A stretch of 64,000 nt of DNA, taken from positions 460,856 through 524,855 of the forward strand of contig CAJNDS010002274.1 in assembly GCA_905221605.1 (NCBI GenBank). Direction: 5' to 3'. This document shows positions 45,336 through 55,871 of this stretch, in pieces (the stretch's first letter is position 1; each line of letters starts with the position of its first letter). This DNA comes from Symbiodinium natans. Lineage: Eukaryota; Sar; Dinophyceae; Suessiales; Symbiodiniaceae. The position numbers and the translations under genes were made by a program. The notes beneath the pieces were generated by a model. That model saw nothing but the letters and a program-made list of their open reading frames with translations, did no database searches and was not told where the DNA came from.

Positions 45336-48300
45336 AAATCTCAGCTCAGCCTGTAGTGGCCTGGCAAATCTCAGCTTCCTCAGCTTGTAGTGGCCTGGCA
45401 AATCTCAGCTTCCTCAGCTTGTGGTGGCCTGGCAAATCTCAGCTTCCTCAGCCTGTAGTGGCCTGGCAAATCTCAGCTTCCTCAGCTTGTGGTGGCCTGG
45501 CAAATCTCAGCTTCCTCAGCCTGTAGTGGCCTGGCAAATCTCAGCTTCCTCACTTGTGTGGCCTGGCAATCTCAGCTTCTCAGCTTCTATTGACCTGTGG
45601 TGCCTGGCAAATATCAGCTTTCCTCAGCTTGTTGTGGCCCTGTCCAATCTCAGCTCCTCGCCTGTAGTTGGCCTGGCAAATCTCGCTTCCTCAGCCTGTA
45701 GTGGCTGGCAATATCAGCTTGCCTCCAGCTTGTGGTCGCCTGGCAAACTCATCTTCCTCACCTGTAGTGGCCTGGCAAATCTCAAGCTTCCTCATCTTGT
45801 AGTGGCCTGGCAAATCTCAGCTTCCTCAGCTTGTGGTGGCCTGGCAAATCTCAGCTTCCTCAGCCTGTAGTGGCCTGGCAAATCTCAGCTTCCTCAGCTT
45901 GTGGTGGCCTGGCAAATCTCAGCTTCCTCAGGCTGTAGTGGCCTGGCAAATCTCAGCTTCCTCAGCTTGTAGTGGCCTGGCAAATCTCAGCTTCCTCAGC
46001 CTGTAGTGGCCTGGCAAATCTCAGCTTCCTCAGCTGGCAAATCTCAGCTTCCTCAGCTTGTAGTGGCCTGGCAAATCTCAGCTTCCTCAGCCTGTAGTGG
46101 CCTGGCAAATCTCAGCTTCCTCAGCTTGTGGTGGCCTGGCAAATCTCAGCTTCCTCAGCTTGTAGTGGCCTGGCAAATCTCAGCTTCCTCAGCTTGTAGT
46201 GGCCTGGCAAATCTCAGCTTCCTCGGCCTGTAGTGGCCTGGCAAATCTCAGCTTCCTCAGCTTTTGGTGGCCTGGCAAATCTCAGCTTCCTCAGCTTGTA
46301 GTGGCCTGGCAAATCTCGGCTTCCTCAGCCTGTTGTGGCCTGGCAAATCTCAGCTTCCTCAGCTTGTGGTGGCCTGGCAAATCTCAGCTTCCTCAGCTTG
46401 TAGTGGCCTGGCAAATCTCAGCTTCCTCAGCTTGTAGTGGCCTGGCAAATCTCAGCTTCCTCGGCCTGTAGTGGCCTGGCAAATCTCAGCTTCCTCAGCT
46501 TTTGGTGGCCTGGCAAATCTCAGCTTCCTCAGCTTGTAGTGGCCTGGCAAATCTCGGCTTCCTCAGCCTGTTGTGGCCTGGCAAATCTCAGCTTCCTCAG
46601 CTTTGTGGTGGCCTGGCAAATCTCAGCTTACTCAGCTTGTAGTGGCCTGGCAAATCTCAGCTTCCTCAGCCTGTAGTGGCCTGGCAAATCTCAGCTTCCT
46701 CAGCTTGTGGTGGCCTGGCAAATCTCAGCTTCCCCAGCTTGTAGTGGCCTGGCAAATCTCGGCTTCCTCAGCCTGTAGTGGCCTGGCCTGGCAAATCTCA
46801 GCTTCCTCAGCTTGTAGTGACCTGGCAAATCTCAGCTTCCTCAGCCTGAGTGGCCTGGCAAATCTCAGCTTCCTCAGCTTGTGGTGGCCTGGCAAATCTC
46901 AGCTTCCTCAGCTTGTAGTGGCCTGGCAAATCTAAGCTTCCGAACTTGTGGTTGCTTGGCAAATTCTCGATTCCTCAGCCTGTAGTGGCATGGCAAATTC
47001 TCAGCTTTCCTCAGCTTTGTGGTGACCTGGCAATCTTCAGATTCCTCAGCTTGTGGTGGTCTGGCAAATCTCAGCTTCCTCATGGCCTGGCAAATCTCAG
47101 TTTCCTCAGCTTGTGGTGGCCTGGCAAATCTCAGCTTCCTCAGCCTGTAGTGGCCTGGCAAATCTCAGCTTCCTCAGCTTGTGGTGGCCTGGCAAATCTC
47201 AGCTTCCTCAGCTTGTAGTGGCCTGGCAAATCTCAGCTCCTCAGCTTGTGGTGGCCTGGCAAATCTCAGCTTCCTCAGCTTGTAGTGGCCTGGCAAATCT
47301 CAGCTTCCTCAGCTTGTGGTGGCCTGGCAAATCTCAGCTTCCTCAGCCTGTAGTGGCCTGGCAAATCCTCAGCTTGTGGTGGCCTTGCAAATCTCAGCTT
47401 CCTCAGCCTGTAGTGGCCTGGCAAATCTCAGCTTCCTCAGCCCTCAGCTTGTAGTGGCCTGGCAAATCTCAGCTTCCTCAGTTTGTGGTGGCCTGGCAAA
47501 TCTCAGCTTCCTCAGCCTGTAGTGGCCTGGCAAATCTCAGCTTCCTCGGCTTGTGGTGGCTTGGCAAATCTCAGCTTCCTCAGCCTGTAGTGGTTTGGCA
47601 AATTTCAGCTTCCTCAGCTTGTGGTGGCCTGGCAAATCTCAGCTTCCTCAGCCTGTAGTGGCCTCGCAAATCTCAGCTTCCTCAGCTTGTGGTGGCCTGG
47701 CAAATCTCAGCCTGCATTTCCCTGGCAAATCTCAGCTTCCTCAGCCTGTAGTGGCCTGGCAAATCTCACCTTCCTCAGCGTGTAGTGGCCTGGCAAATCC
47801 TGTCAGCCTGTAGTGGCCTGACAAATCTGGCTTCCTCAGCCTGTAGTGGCCTAGCAAATCTCAGCTTCCTCAGCTTGTGGTGGCCTGGCAAATCTCAGCT
47901 TCCTCAGCCTGTAGTGGCCTGGCTGGCAAATCTCAGCTCAAATCTCAGCTTCCTCAGCCTGTGCTGGCAAATCTCAGCTCAGCCTGTAGTGGCCTGGCAA
48001 ACCTCAGCTTCCTCAGCCTGTAGTGACTTGTGGTGGCCTGGCAAATCTCGGCTTCCCCAGCTTGCAGTGACCTGCCAAATCTCTTCCTCAGCCTGTAGGG
48101 ATCTCAGCTTCCTCAGCCTGTAGTGTCCTGGCAAATCTCAGCTCAGCCTGTAGTGGCCTGGCAAATCTCAGCTTCCTCAGCTTGTAGTGGCCTGGCAGAT
48201 CTCAGCTTCCTCAGCCTGTAGTGGCCTGGCAAATCTCAGCTTCCTCAGCCTGTAGTGGCCTGGCAAATCTCAGCTTCGTCAGCCTGTAGTGACTTGTGGT

Positions 48301-49479
48301 GGCCTGGCAAATCTCAGCTTCCTCAGCCTGTAGTGACTTGTGGTGGCCTGGCAAATCTCAGCTTCCTCAGCCTGTAGTGGTCTGGCAAATCTCAGCTTCC
48401 TCAGCTTGTGGTGGCCTGGCAAATCTTCGTGGTCTGGCAAATCTCAGCTTCCTCAGCTTGTGGTGGCCTGGCAAATCTCAGCTTCCTCAGGCTGTTGTGG
48501 TGGTCTGGCAAATCTCAGCTTCCTCAGCCTGTAGTGGTCTGCAAATCTCAGCCTGGCAAATCTCAGCTTCCTCAGCCTGTAGTGGCCTGGCAAATCTCAG
48601 CTTCCTCAGCTTGTGGTGGCCTGGCAAATCTCAGCTTCCTCAGCTTGTGGCTGGCAAATCTCACTGGCCTGGCAAATCTCAGCTTCCTCAGCCTGTAGTG
48701 GCCTAGCAAATCTCAGCTTCCTCAGCTTGCAGTGGCCTGCAAATCTCAGCTTCCTCAGCCTGTAGTGGCCTGGCAAATCTCAGCTTCCTCAGCCTGTAGT
48801 GGCCTGGCAAATCTCAGCTTCCTCGGCTTGTGGTGGCCTGGCAAATCTCAGCTTCCTCAGCCTGCAGTGGCCTGGCAAATCTCAGCTTCCTCAGCCTGTA
48901 GTGGCCTGGCAAATCTCAGCTTCCTCAGCTTGTAGTGGCCTGGCAAATCTCAGCTTCCTCAGCTTGTGGTGGCCTGGCAAATCTCAGCTTCCTCAGCTTG
49001 TGGTGGCCTGGCAAATCTCAGCTTCCTCACTCAGCTTCCTCAGCTTGTAGTGGCCTGGCAATTCCTCAGCTTGTGGTGGCCTGGCAAACCTCAGCTTCCT
49101 CAGCTTGTGGTGGCCTGGCAAATCTCAGCTTCCTCAGCTTGTGGTGGCCTGGCAAATCTCAGCTTTCTCCTGGCAAATCTCAGCTTCTTCAGCCTGTAGT
49201 GACTTGTGGTGGCCTGGCAAATCTCAGCTTCCTCAGCCTGTAGTGGCCTGGCAAATCTCAGCTTCCTCAGCTTGTATCTCAGCTTCCTCACTCAGCTTCC
49301 TCAGCCTGTAGAGGTCTGGCAAATCTCAGCTTCCTCAGCTTGTGGTGGCGTGGCAAATCTCAGCTTCCTCAGCTTGTGGTGGCCTGGCAAATCTCAGCTT
49401 CCTCAGCCTGTTCTCAGCTTCCTCAGCCTGTAGTGGCCTGGCAAATCTCAGCTTCCTCAGCTTGTGGTGGCCTGGCAAA

Positions 49480-49800
49480 TCTCAGCTTCCTCAGCCTGTA
49501 GTGGCCTGGCAAATCTCAGCTTCCTCAGCTTGTAGTGGCCTAGCAAATCTCAGCTTCGTCAGCCTGTAGTGGCCTGGCAAATCTCAGCTTCCTCAGCCTG
49601 TAGTGGCCTGGCAAATCTCAGCTTCCTCAGCTTGTGGTGGCCTGGCAAATCTCAGCTTCCTCAGCCTGTAGTGGCCTGGCAAATCTCAGCTTCCTCATGG
49701 CCTGGCAAATCTCAGCTTCCTCAGCCTGTAGTGGCCTGGCAAATCTCAGCTTCCTCAGCTTGTGGTGGCCTGGCAAATCTCAGCTTCCTCAGCTTGTAGT
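49480..49800. repeat. Satellite segmental duplication, partner about 52220-52545
   Basis: CCTAGCAAATCTCAGCTTCG and CTTCCTCATGGCCTGG recur in order with a 2,743-bp offset. Confidence 0.75.
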
Positions 49801-52625
49801 GGCCTGGCAAATCTCAGCTTCCTCAGCTTGTGGTGGCCTGGCAAATCTCAGCTTCCTCAGCTTGTGGTGGCCTGGCAAATCTCAGCTTCCTCAGCTTGTG
49901 GTGGCCTGGCAAATCTCAGCTTCCTCAGCCTGTAGTGGCCGGGAAATCTCAGCTTCTTCAGCCTGTAGTGGCCTAGCAAATCTCAGCTTCCTCAGCTTGT
50001 GGTGGCCTGGCAAATCTCAGCTTTCTGAGCTTGTGGTGGCCTGGCAAATCTCAGCTTCCTCAGCTGCTTCCTCAGCTTGTAGTGGCCTGGCAAATCTCAG
50101 CTTCCTCAGCTTGTGGTGGCCTGGCAAATCTCAGCTTCCTCAGCTTGTGGTGGCCTGGCAAATCTCAGCTTCCTCAGCCTGTAGTGGTCTGGCAAATCTC
50201 AGCTTCCTTCCTCAGCTTGTGGTGGCCTGGCAAATCTCAGCTTCCTCAGCTTGTGGTGGCCTGGCAAATCTCAGCTTCCTCAGCGTGTAGTGGCCTGGCA
50301 AATCTCGGCTTCCTCAGCCTGTCCTGGCAAATCTCAGCTTCCTCAGCTTGTGGTGGCCTGGCAAATCTCAGCTTCCTCAGCTTGTGGTGGTCTGGCAAAT
50401 CTCAGCTTCCTCAGCCTGTAGTGGTCTGGCAAATCTCAGCTTCCTCACTCAGGTGGCCTGGCAAATCTCAGCTTCCTCAGCTTGTGGTGGCCTGGCAAAT
50501 CTCAGCTTCCTCAGCCTGTTCTCAGTCAGCTTCCTCAGCCTGTAGTGGCCTGGCAAATCTCAGCTTCCTGAGCTTGTGGTGCTTGGCAAATCTCAGCGTC
50601 CTCAGCCTGTAGTGGCCTGGCAAATCTCAGCTTCCTCAGCTTGTAGTGGCCTGGCAAATCTCAGCTTCCCTGTAGTGGCCTGGCAAATCTCAGCTTCCTC
50701 AGCCTGTAGTGGCCTGGCAAATCTCAGCTTCCTCAGCTTGTGGTGGCCTGGCAAATCTCAGCTTCCTCAGCCTGTAGTGGCCTGACAAATCTCAGTGGTG
50801 ACCTGCCTGGCAAATCTCAGCTTGGCAAATCTCAGCTTCCTCAGCTTGTAGTGGCCTGGCAAATCTCAGATCTCAGCTTCCTCAGCTTGCAGTGGCCTGG
50901 CAAATCTCAGCTTCATCAGCTTGTAGTGGCCTGGCAAATCTCAGCTTCCTCAGCTTGTAGTGGCCTGGCAAACCTCAGCTTCCTCAGCTTCCTCAGCTTG
51001 TAGTGGCCTGGCGAATCTCAGCTTCCTCAGCTTGTAGTGGCCTGGCAAATCTCAGCTTCCTCAGCTTGTAGTGGCCTGGCAAATCTCAGCTTCATCAGCT
51101 GATAGTGGCCTGGCAAATCTCAGCTTCCTCAGCTTGTAGTGGCCTGGCAAATCTCAGCTTGTAGTGGCCTGTCAAATCTCAGCTTCCTCAGCTTGCAGTG
51201 GCCTGACAAATCTCAGCTTCCTCAGCTTGCAGTGGCCTGGCAAATCTCAGCTTCATCAGCTGATAGTGGCCTGGCAAATCTCCGCTTCCTCAGCTTGTAG
51301 TGGCCTGGCAAATCTCAGCTTCCTCAGCTTGTAGTGGCCTGGCAAATCTCAGCTTTGTAGTGGCCTGGCAAATCTCAGCTTCCTCAGCTTGTAGTGGCCT
51401 GGCAAATCTCAGCTTCCTCAGCTTGTGGTGGCCTGGCAAATCTCAGCTTCCTCAGCCTGTAGTGGCCTGGCAAATCTCAGCTTCCTCAGCTTGTGGTGGC
51501 CTGGCAAATCTCAGCTTCCTCAGCCTGTAGTGGCCTGGCAAATCTCAGCTTCCTCAGCTTGTGGTGGTCTGGCAAATCTCAGCTTCCTCAGCTTGTAGTG
51601 GCCTGGCAAATCTCAGCTTCCTCAGCTAGCTTGTGGTGGCCTGGCAAATCTCAGCTTCCTCAGCTTGTGGTGGCCTGGCCTCAGCTTCCTCAGCCTGTAG
51701 TGGCAGCTTCCTCAATCTCAGCTTCCTCAGCTTGTGTGGCCTGGCAAATCTCAGCTTCCTCAGCTTGTGGTGGCCTGGCAAATCTCAGCTTCCTCAGCCT
51801 GTAGTGGCCTGGCAAATCTCAGCTTCCTCAGCTTGTGGTGGCAAATCTGGCAAATCTCAGCTTCCTCAGCCTGTAGTGGCCTGGCAAATCTCAGCTTCCT
51901 CAGCTTTGTGGTGGCCTGGCAAATCTCAGCTTCCTCAGCTTGTGGTGGCCTGGCAAATCTCAGCTTCCTCAGCCAAATCTCAGCTGGCCTTGGCAAATCT
52001 CAGCTTCCTCAGCCTGTAGTGGCCTGGCAAATCTCAGCTTCCTCAGCCTGTAGTGGCCTGGCAAATCTCAGCTTCCTCAGCTTGTGGTGGCCTGGCAAAT
52101 CTCAGCTTCGCCCTGGCAAATCTCAGCTTCCTCAGCTTGTGGTGGCCTGGCAAATCTCAGCTTCCTCAGCCTGTAGTGGCCTGGCAAATCTCAGCTTCCT
52201 CAGCTTGTGGTGGCCTGGCAAATCTCAGCTTCCTCAGCCTGTAGTGGCCTGGCAAATCTCAGCTTCCTCAGCTTGTAGTGGCCTAGCAAATCTCAGCTTC
52301 GTCAGCCTGTAGTGGCCTGGCAAATCTCAGCTTCCTCAGCCTGTAGTGGCCTGGCAAATCTCAGCTTCCTCAGCTTGTGGTGGCCTGGCAAATCTCAGCT
52401 TCCTCAGCCTGTAGTGGCCTGGCAAATCTCAGCTTCCTCATGGCCTGGCAAATCTCAGCTTCCTCAGCCTGTAGTGGCCTGGCAAATCTCAGCTTCCTCA
52501 GCTTGTGGTGGCCTGGCAAATCTCAGCTTCCTCAGCTTGTGGTGGCCTGGCAAATCTCAGCTTCCTCAGCCTGTAGTGGCCTGGCAAATCTCAGCTTCCT
52601 CAGCTTGTGGTGGCCTGGCAAAGCA

Positions 52626-53395
52626 TCAGTTTTTGTCCATGGACTGCCCCCGAGATCCGGCACCTTAGCTCCCAAGCCCAAGTCTCCCCTGAAGCAGGAA
52701 GTCGCTCGACAAGCGCATTGCCTGCCTGGCTGGTGTTCCAGAGCTGATGTGCAGCCATTTGTCAACTTCATGGTTTTCGAGGATGGCAGAGCCTTGCAGT
52801 CTTTGCATTTTGTGTCCTTTGACCCTTCAAGTCGGGATCCTCCCCAACAGCCTAAGCTCCAAGAGAAGCGATGGTGGAACGATTGTTGGCAGCTCTTCTG
52901 ATGTAGGGCTTTAGCACCGGACTTGTGCACCGGACTGGTCGTGCACGTAGGGTATTTGAGAGGCTTGTCGGGTGCCCTCAAGCAGTTTGAAGTTTACCCC
53001 ACGTGATCTTGCTCTGGGTTAGATGTTTATTTGTCGGCACCTGGGACAGTGCAGGTCAGGTGTAAGAAGTGGGAGCCGACAGATGCTGAAGCTCTCAACT
53101 TGGGTGCTAAGCAAGTTTACGTGCCATTTGGTCAGATGGCGTTCTTCCTGAAAACCCCGGAAGATGCAAAGCCAGCCCCCGCCCCCCCCCGAAGCCGCTG
53201 TGCGGGCATCCGAGACTTGACGACCTACAGTGCCTAACGAAGGCTCACCAAGCCCGAATCTCTTGAGAGAATTCTTTGACCCGAAGAGTCGAAGTCCCAG
53301 CTATGGCCCTTCAATCCCTCGCTTTCGAGATATCTACGACAATCTACGATCTAGTGCAGCCTCAGAGCCAGACACCCCTAAGGCTTTTGACTGAG
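52626..53395 (+). other. Possible coding remnants between satellite and RCC1-like gene
   Basis: Three plus-strand stretches look protein-like but do not join simply: 52670-52901 (QPFVNFMVFEDGRALQSLHF, stop at 52901), 53031-53200 (AKQVYVPFGQMAFFLKTPED) and about 53233-53394 (LLREFFDPKSRSPSYGP, then FRDIYDNLRSS, stop TGA). A C homopolymer at 53181-53190 separates the last two frames, and a TGA remains even if that frame is adjusted. They may be exons of one unrecognised gene or relics. Confidence 0.25.
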
Positions 53396-53630
53396 TCCAT
53401 CTCGCTGAAGGCGGCTTTTGCTCGTCTTAGGGACTTATGCGTGGGTGTGCGTGTGCCTGTCGTGCGTGTGCATCTGCGTGTGCGTGTGGATCGCTCGCAT
53501 TTGTCGCCGATCTCCCTCGCAATGCAGGTTCAAACTGCGTTGCTGGTCATGGCAATATGTCAATATGCATTGCAACGCATTTCAACATTTCCATCTTCTA
53601 AGAGTCTCTTGAAATCACCGGCGTTCTTTC

Positions 53631-55085
53631 ATGGCGACGGTTGTGGTTCGCGCGATTGCTGGCGATGTGGTGTTGGGGCCGCTATACTTCGAAGCGCCGC
53701 CCTGCGTTTCCGACATAAAGAGCCGCTTGCAAGAGTGCTTGGAACTGCTACCAGGGCAGGAAGTGCTTCTGCTACAAGAGAGCGCCATTCTGTCTGACAC
53801 CACGAAGTTGCGGGGTGGTTCAGCAGAGGATCCCGTGGCACTAAACATGGTAACGTCGAAGCAAAGTCTGCAGGCACTTGTTTGGGGCCTCAGTACCAAC
53901 GGACCACAATGGCCCAAAGTGAGTGAGCAGCTGGAGCGAGGCATCGTGGCAGTGTCTTCTACCCGCTCAGCCTTTGCTGCTTTGACAGAGTCCGGCTCTG
54001 TGATCACCTGGGGCGAAGGCGAGGAGGAGGATGGGGGTGACTCTGACGGGGTTCTTGGCCTTGACCAGGGTGTCCTTCAGGTGCTGGGCAACAAAAAGGC
54101 TTTCGTTGCTCGGAAAACAGGCGGCGAGCTTGTAGTTTGGGGAGATGCGAACGCTGGCGGCAAGCCCAATGCAGAGATAAGGGCTCAGCTCCGTGATGGA
54201 GTTGTGGCCATGGCGCGGACTATGCAAGCCTTCGCTGCCGTGAAAGAGAATGGAGAGGTAGTCGTTTGGGGGAATCCAGAATTTGGAGGTGACAGCAGCT
54301 CTGCTGGAAGCTTACGGGGCGTTGTCTCCGTAGTTGGGACTTGGGGGGAGACTTCTGGGGCCTTTGCAGCCTTGACTGACACAGGTGGAGTGGTCACCTG
54401 GGGAGATGCTGGGTGCGGTGGTGATCTGGGCTCCAAGTCAGAGCAGGTGGCAAAAGATGTGAAAAGCATTTGTGCCAGTGGCTGTTCCTTCGCTGCTTTG
54501 AAGACAACTGGTGAAGTTGTGTGCTGGGGAGATCCAGAGCGAGGTGGGGAGCCGGCCGTGGTCTTTTCCCATGAAGATTCCGGGATGGCTCAGTACTCAG
54601 TCAAAGAAAAGCTATCTCGGGGTGTGGTTTCCATCGTCGCTTCCGATGACGTCTTCATGGCTCTCAAAGAAAGCGGTGAGGTTCGTGAAGTTGTGGGCTG
54701 GGGCATGGGAGAGGACGGCGCGCACCTCGACGAAAACCTTGTGAAAGAACTGGGGAACGACGTGGTGTCCATCGCGGCCAACGTGGCGGCCTTCGCTGCG
54801 TTGAAGGCGGGCGGCCGTGTTGTGACATGGGGTCCCTACACGGAGAAGGGCCTGACCCAGCTGGAAAGTGGAGTTGTGAATATCCCGAGTTTTTCATGGC
54901 CAAGCATGCTGTCCTTTGCCGCTTTGAAGGATAATGGCTCTCTTGTCGTTTGGAGCGGCGTGCCGACTTCCCTTATTGAGGACACGCCGCATGAGGAGTT
55001 AGAAAGTGGCGTCGTAGATGTTGTGGGCAACCCCGGCAGCTACGTGGCATTGAAGTATGCAGCTGCACCGACCTCTGACGCTTAG
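53631..55085 (+). CDS. WG/RCC1-like repeat protein with ubiquitin-like N-terminus
   Basis: A single uninterrupted frame gives 484 aa from ATG 53631. Residues about 1-75 look ubiquitin-like (VSDIKSRLQE, LPGQEVLLLQES, LRGG). Then follow eight to nine repeats of about 40-50 residues with the signature AFAAL-x(4)-G-x-VVxWGD-x(3)-GG, for example near 110-128, 205-225, 255-275, 290-310 and 395-415. This matches the RCC1/BLIP-II-like beta-propeller repeats abundant in dinoflagellates and often labelled HERC-like. No HECT domain is present, so ligase activity should not be assumed. A binding or scaffold role is inference. A pyrimidine-rich AG site lies about 30 bp upstream. It is intronless, unlike the EF-hand genes, which could reflect retroposition. 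A partial relative lies at 13192-13455. Confidence 0.75.
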   Translation: MATVVVRAIAGDVVLGPLYFEAPPCVSDIKSRLQECLELLPGQEVLLLQESAILSDTTKLRGGSAEDPVALNMVTSKQSLQALVWGLSTNGPQWPKVSEQLERGIVAVSSTRSAFAALTESGSVITWGEGEEEDGGDSDGVLGLDQGVLQVLGNKKAFVARKTGGELVVWGDANAGGKPNAEIRAQLRDGVVAMARTMQAFAAVKENGEVVVWGNPEFGGDSSSAGSLRGVVSVVGTWGETSGAFAALTDTGGVVTWGDAGCGGDLGSKSEQVAKDVKSICASGCSFAALKTTGEVVCWGDPERGGEPAVVFSHEDSGMAQYSVKEKLSRGVVSIVASDDVFMALKESGEVREVVGWGMGEDGAHLDENLVKELGNDVVSIAANVAAFAALKAGGRVVTWGPYTEKGLTQLESGVVNIPSFSWPSMLSFAALKDNGSLVVWSGVPTSLIEDTPHEELESGVVDVVGNPGSYVALKYAAAPTSDA

Positions 55086-55871
55086 AGCCTGTTGAGACAA
55101 GCCCCAGCCGGTCGCAACCGGCGGCCTGTTGAACAGACTTGCGGGCACTCAAGTGAACTTCAACATAGAACCCCAATGTGTGTTGTTAAGACAAGGACAA
55201 CAACGATTGACAGTAGCAGCATACTTCTCACCTCTCGCCCGCCGGAGCCGGGGGAGGGGGGGGGGGGGGGGCGCAGCCGCACTCTGCCGTGCCGGGGCTG
55301 TCTCTTTTTGCAGCCTGTATCATCGCCAAAGTTGCCTGCACGAGTGTGGCAAGCAGGCATTGTCTTCGGTGTTTGTTGTCATCATTTTTGCCTGAGCAGC
55401 GTATCCTGCGATCATTTCTTGAGGGGGTCGCAACTGGAGATCATCTCATGTACTACTTCTTCAATAGCCTCCCAAGCACCCGGGCCCCAGATGCTTTGAC
55501 AAAGCCGGGAGATGTTCACTCTAGCAAGAGAACGGGTGCGTTACTAAGGGCACCTGCGCTGAAGCTGCACTGAAGCAGTCTTGAGAGCCAGGTCAATGTG
55601 GGGTCGCCAGCTTGAGACCTTGCTTCGCCAGGCTCGGAAGTGGAGGGAACATGACAGCAGAGCTGCGTGGCACTATATGTATATGTTCTTGCATAGCGTC
55701 ATACCTAACACGTACCTACTTGTACCTATCTATGTGCACTTTTTGCCTTCCTTCCCACATACATACATGTGCCCGTTTTGTCCTTAGGCTCTGAACATTT
55801 TTGGTTTCAGATCGACAGCCACAGCAATTGAATCATGTTGCTTGCTGGCTATCGCGCCGCTTGATAATTCA
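55086..55871. other. Intergenic stretch with a long G homopolymer
   Basis: No gene recognised. A run of G (about 55252-55271) lies after GAGCCGGGGGA. CATACATACATG and TATGTATATG words occur near 55676-55770. Confidence 0.5.

Larger units (their letters stand above)
37641..52625. repeat. 15-kb satellite array of a 34-bp unit, in two opposed arms
   Basis: Tandem copies of a 34-bp unit (example 38671-38704; core GGCAAATCTCAGCTTCCTCA) fill this interval. The last seven bases vary mainly between CTGTAGT, TTGTGGT and TTGTAGT. At 34 bp per unit the array holds roughly 440 copies. 37641-38551 is in the opposite orientation to 38590-52625. Truncated units and spliced-together units are frequent. Because 34 is not a multiple of three, the reading frame rotates each copy. 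The 34-residue protein repeats read from it (WPGKSQLPQ, VVAWQISASSAC, GLANLSFLSL) are the three frames of one DNA unit, not a protein gene. Confidence 0.95.

Noticed and set aside
37641-52625. CRISPR array
   Set aside because: The units are contiguous with no unique spacers, there are no cas genes, and the context is eukaryotic.
37802-52668. Dozens of long-looking open frames encoding WPGKSQLPQ, VAWQISASSAC and GLANLSFLSL repeats
   Set aside because: They are the three frames of a 34-bp DNA satellite. The unit length is not a multiple of three, so the frame rotates and no amino-acid selection is visible.
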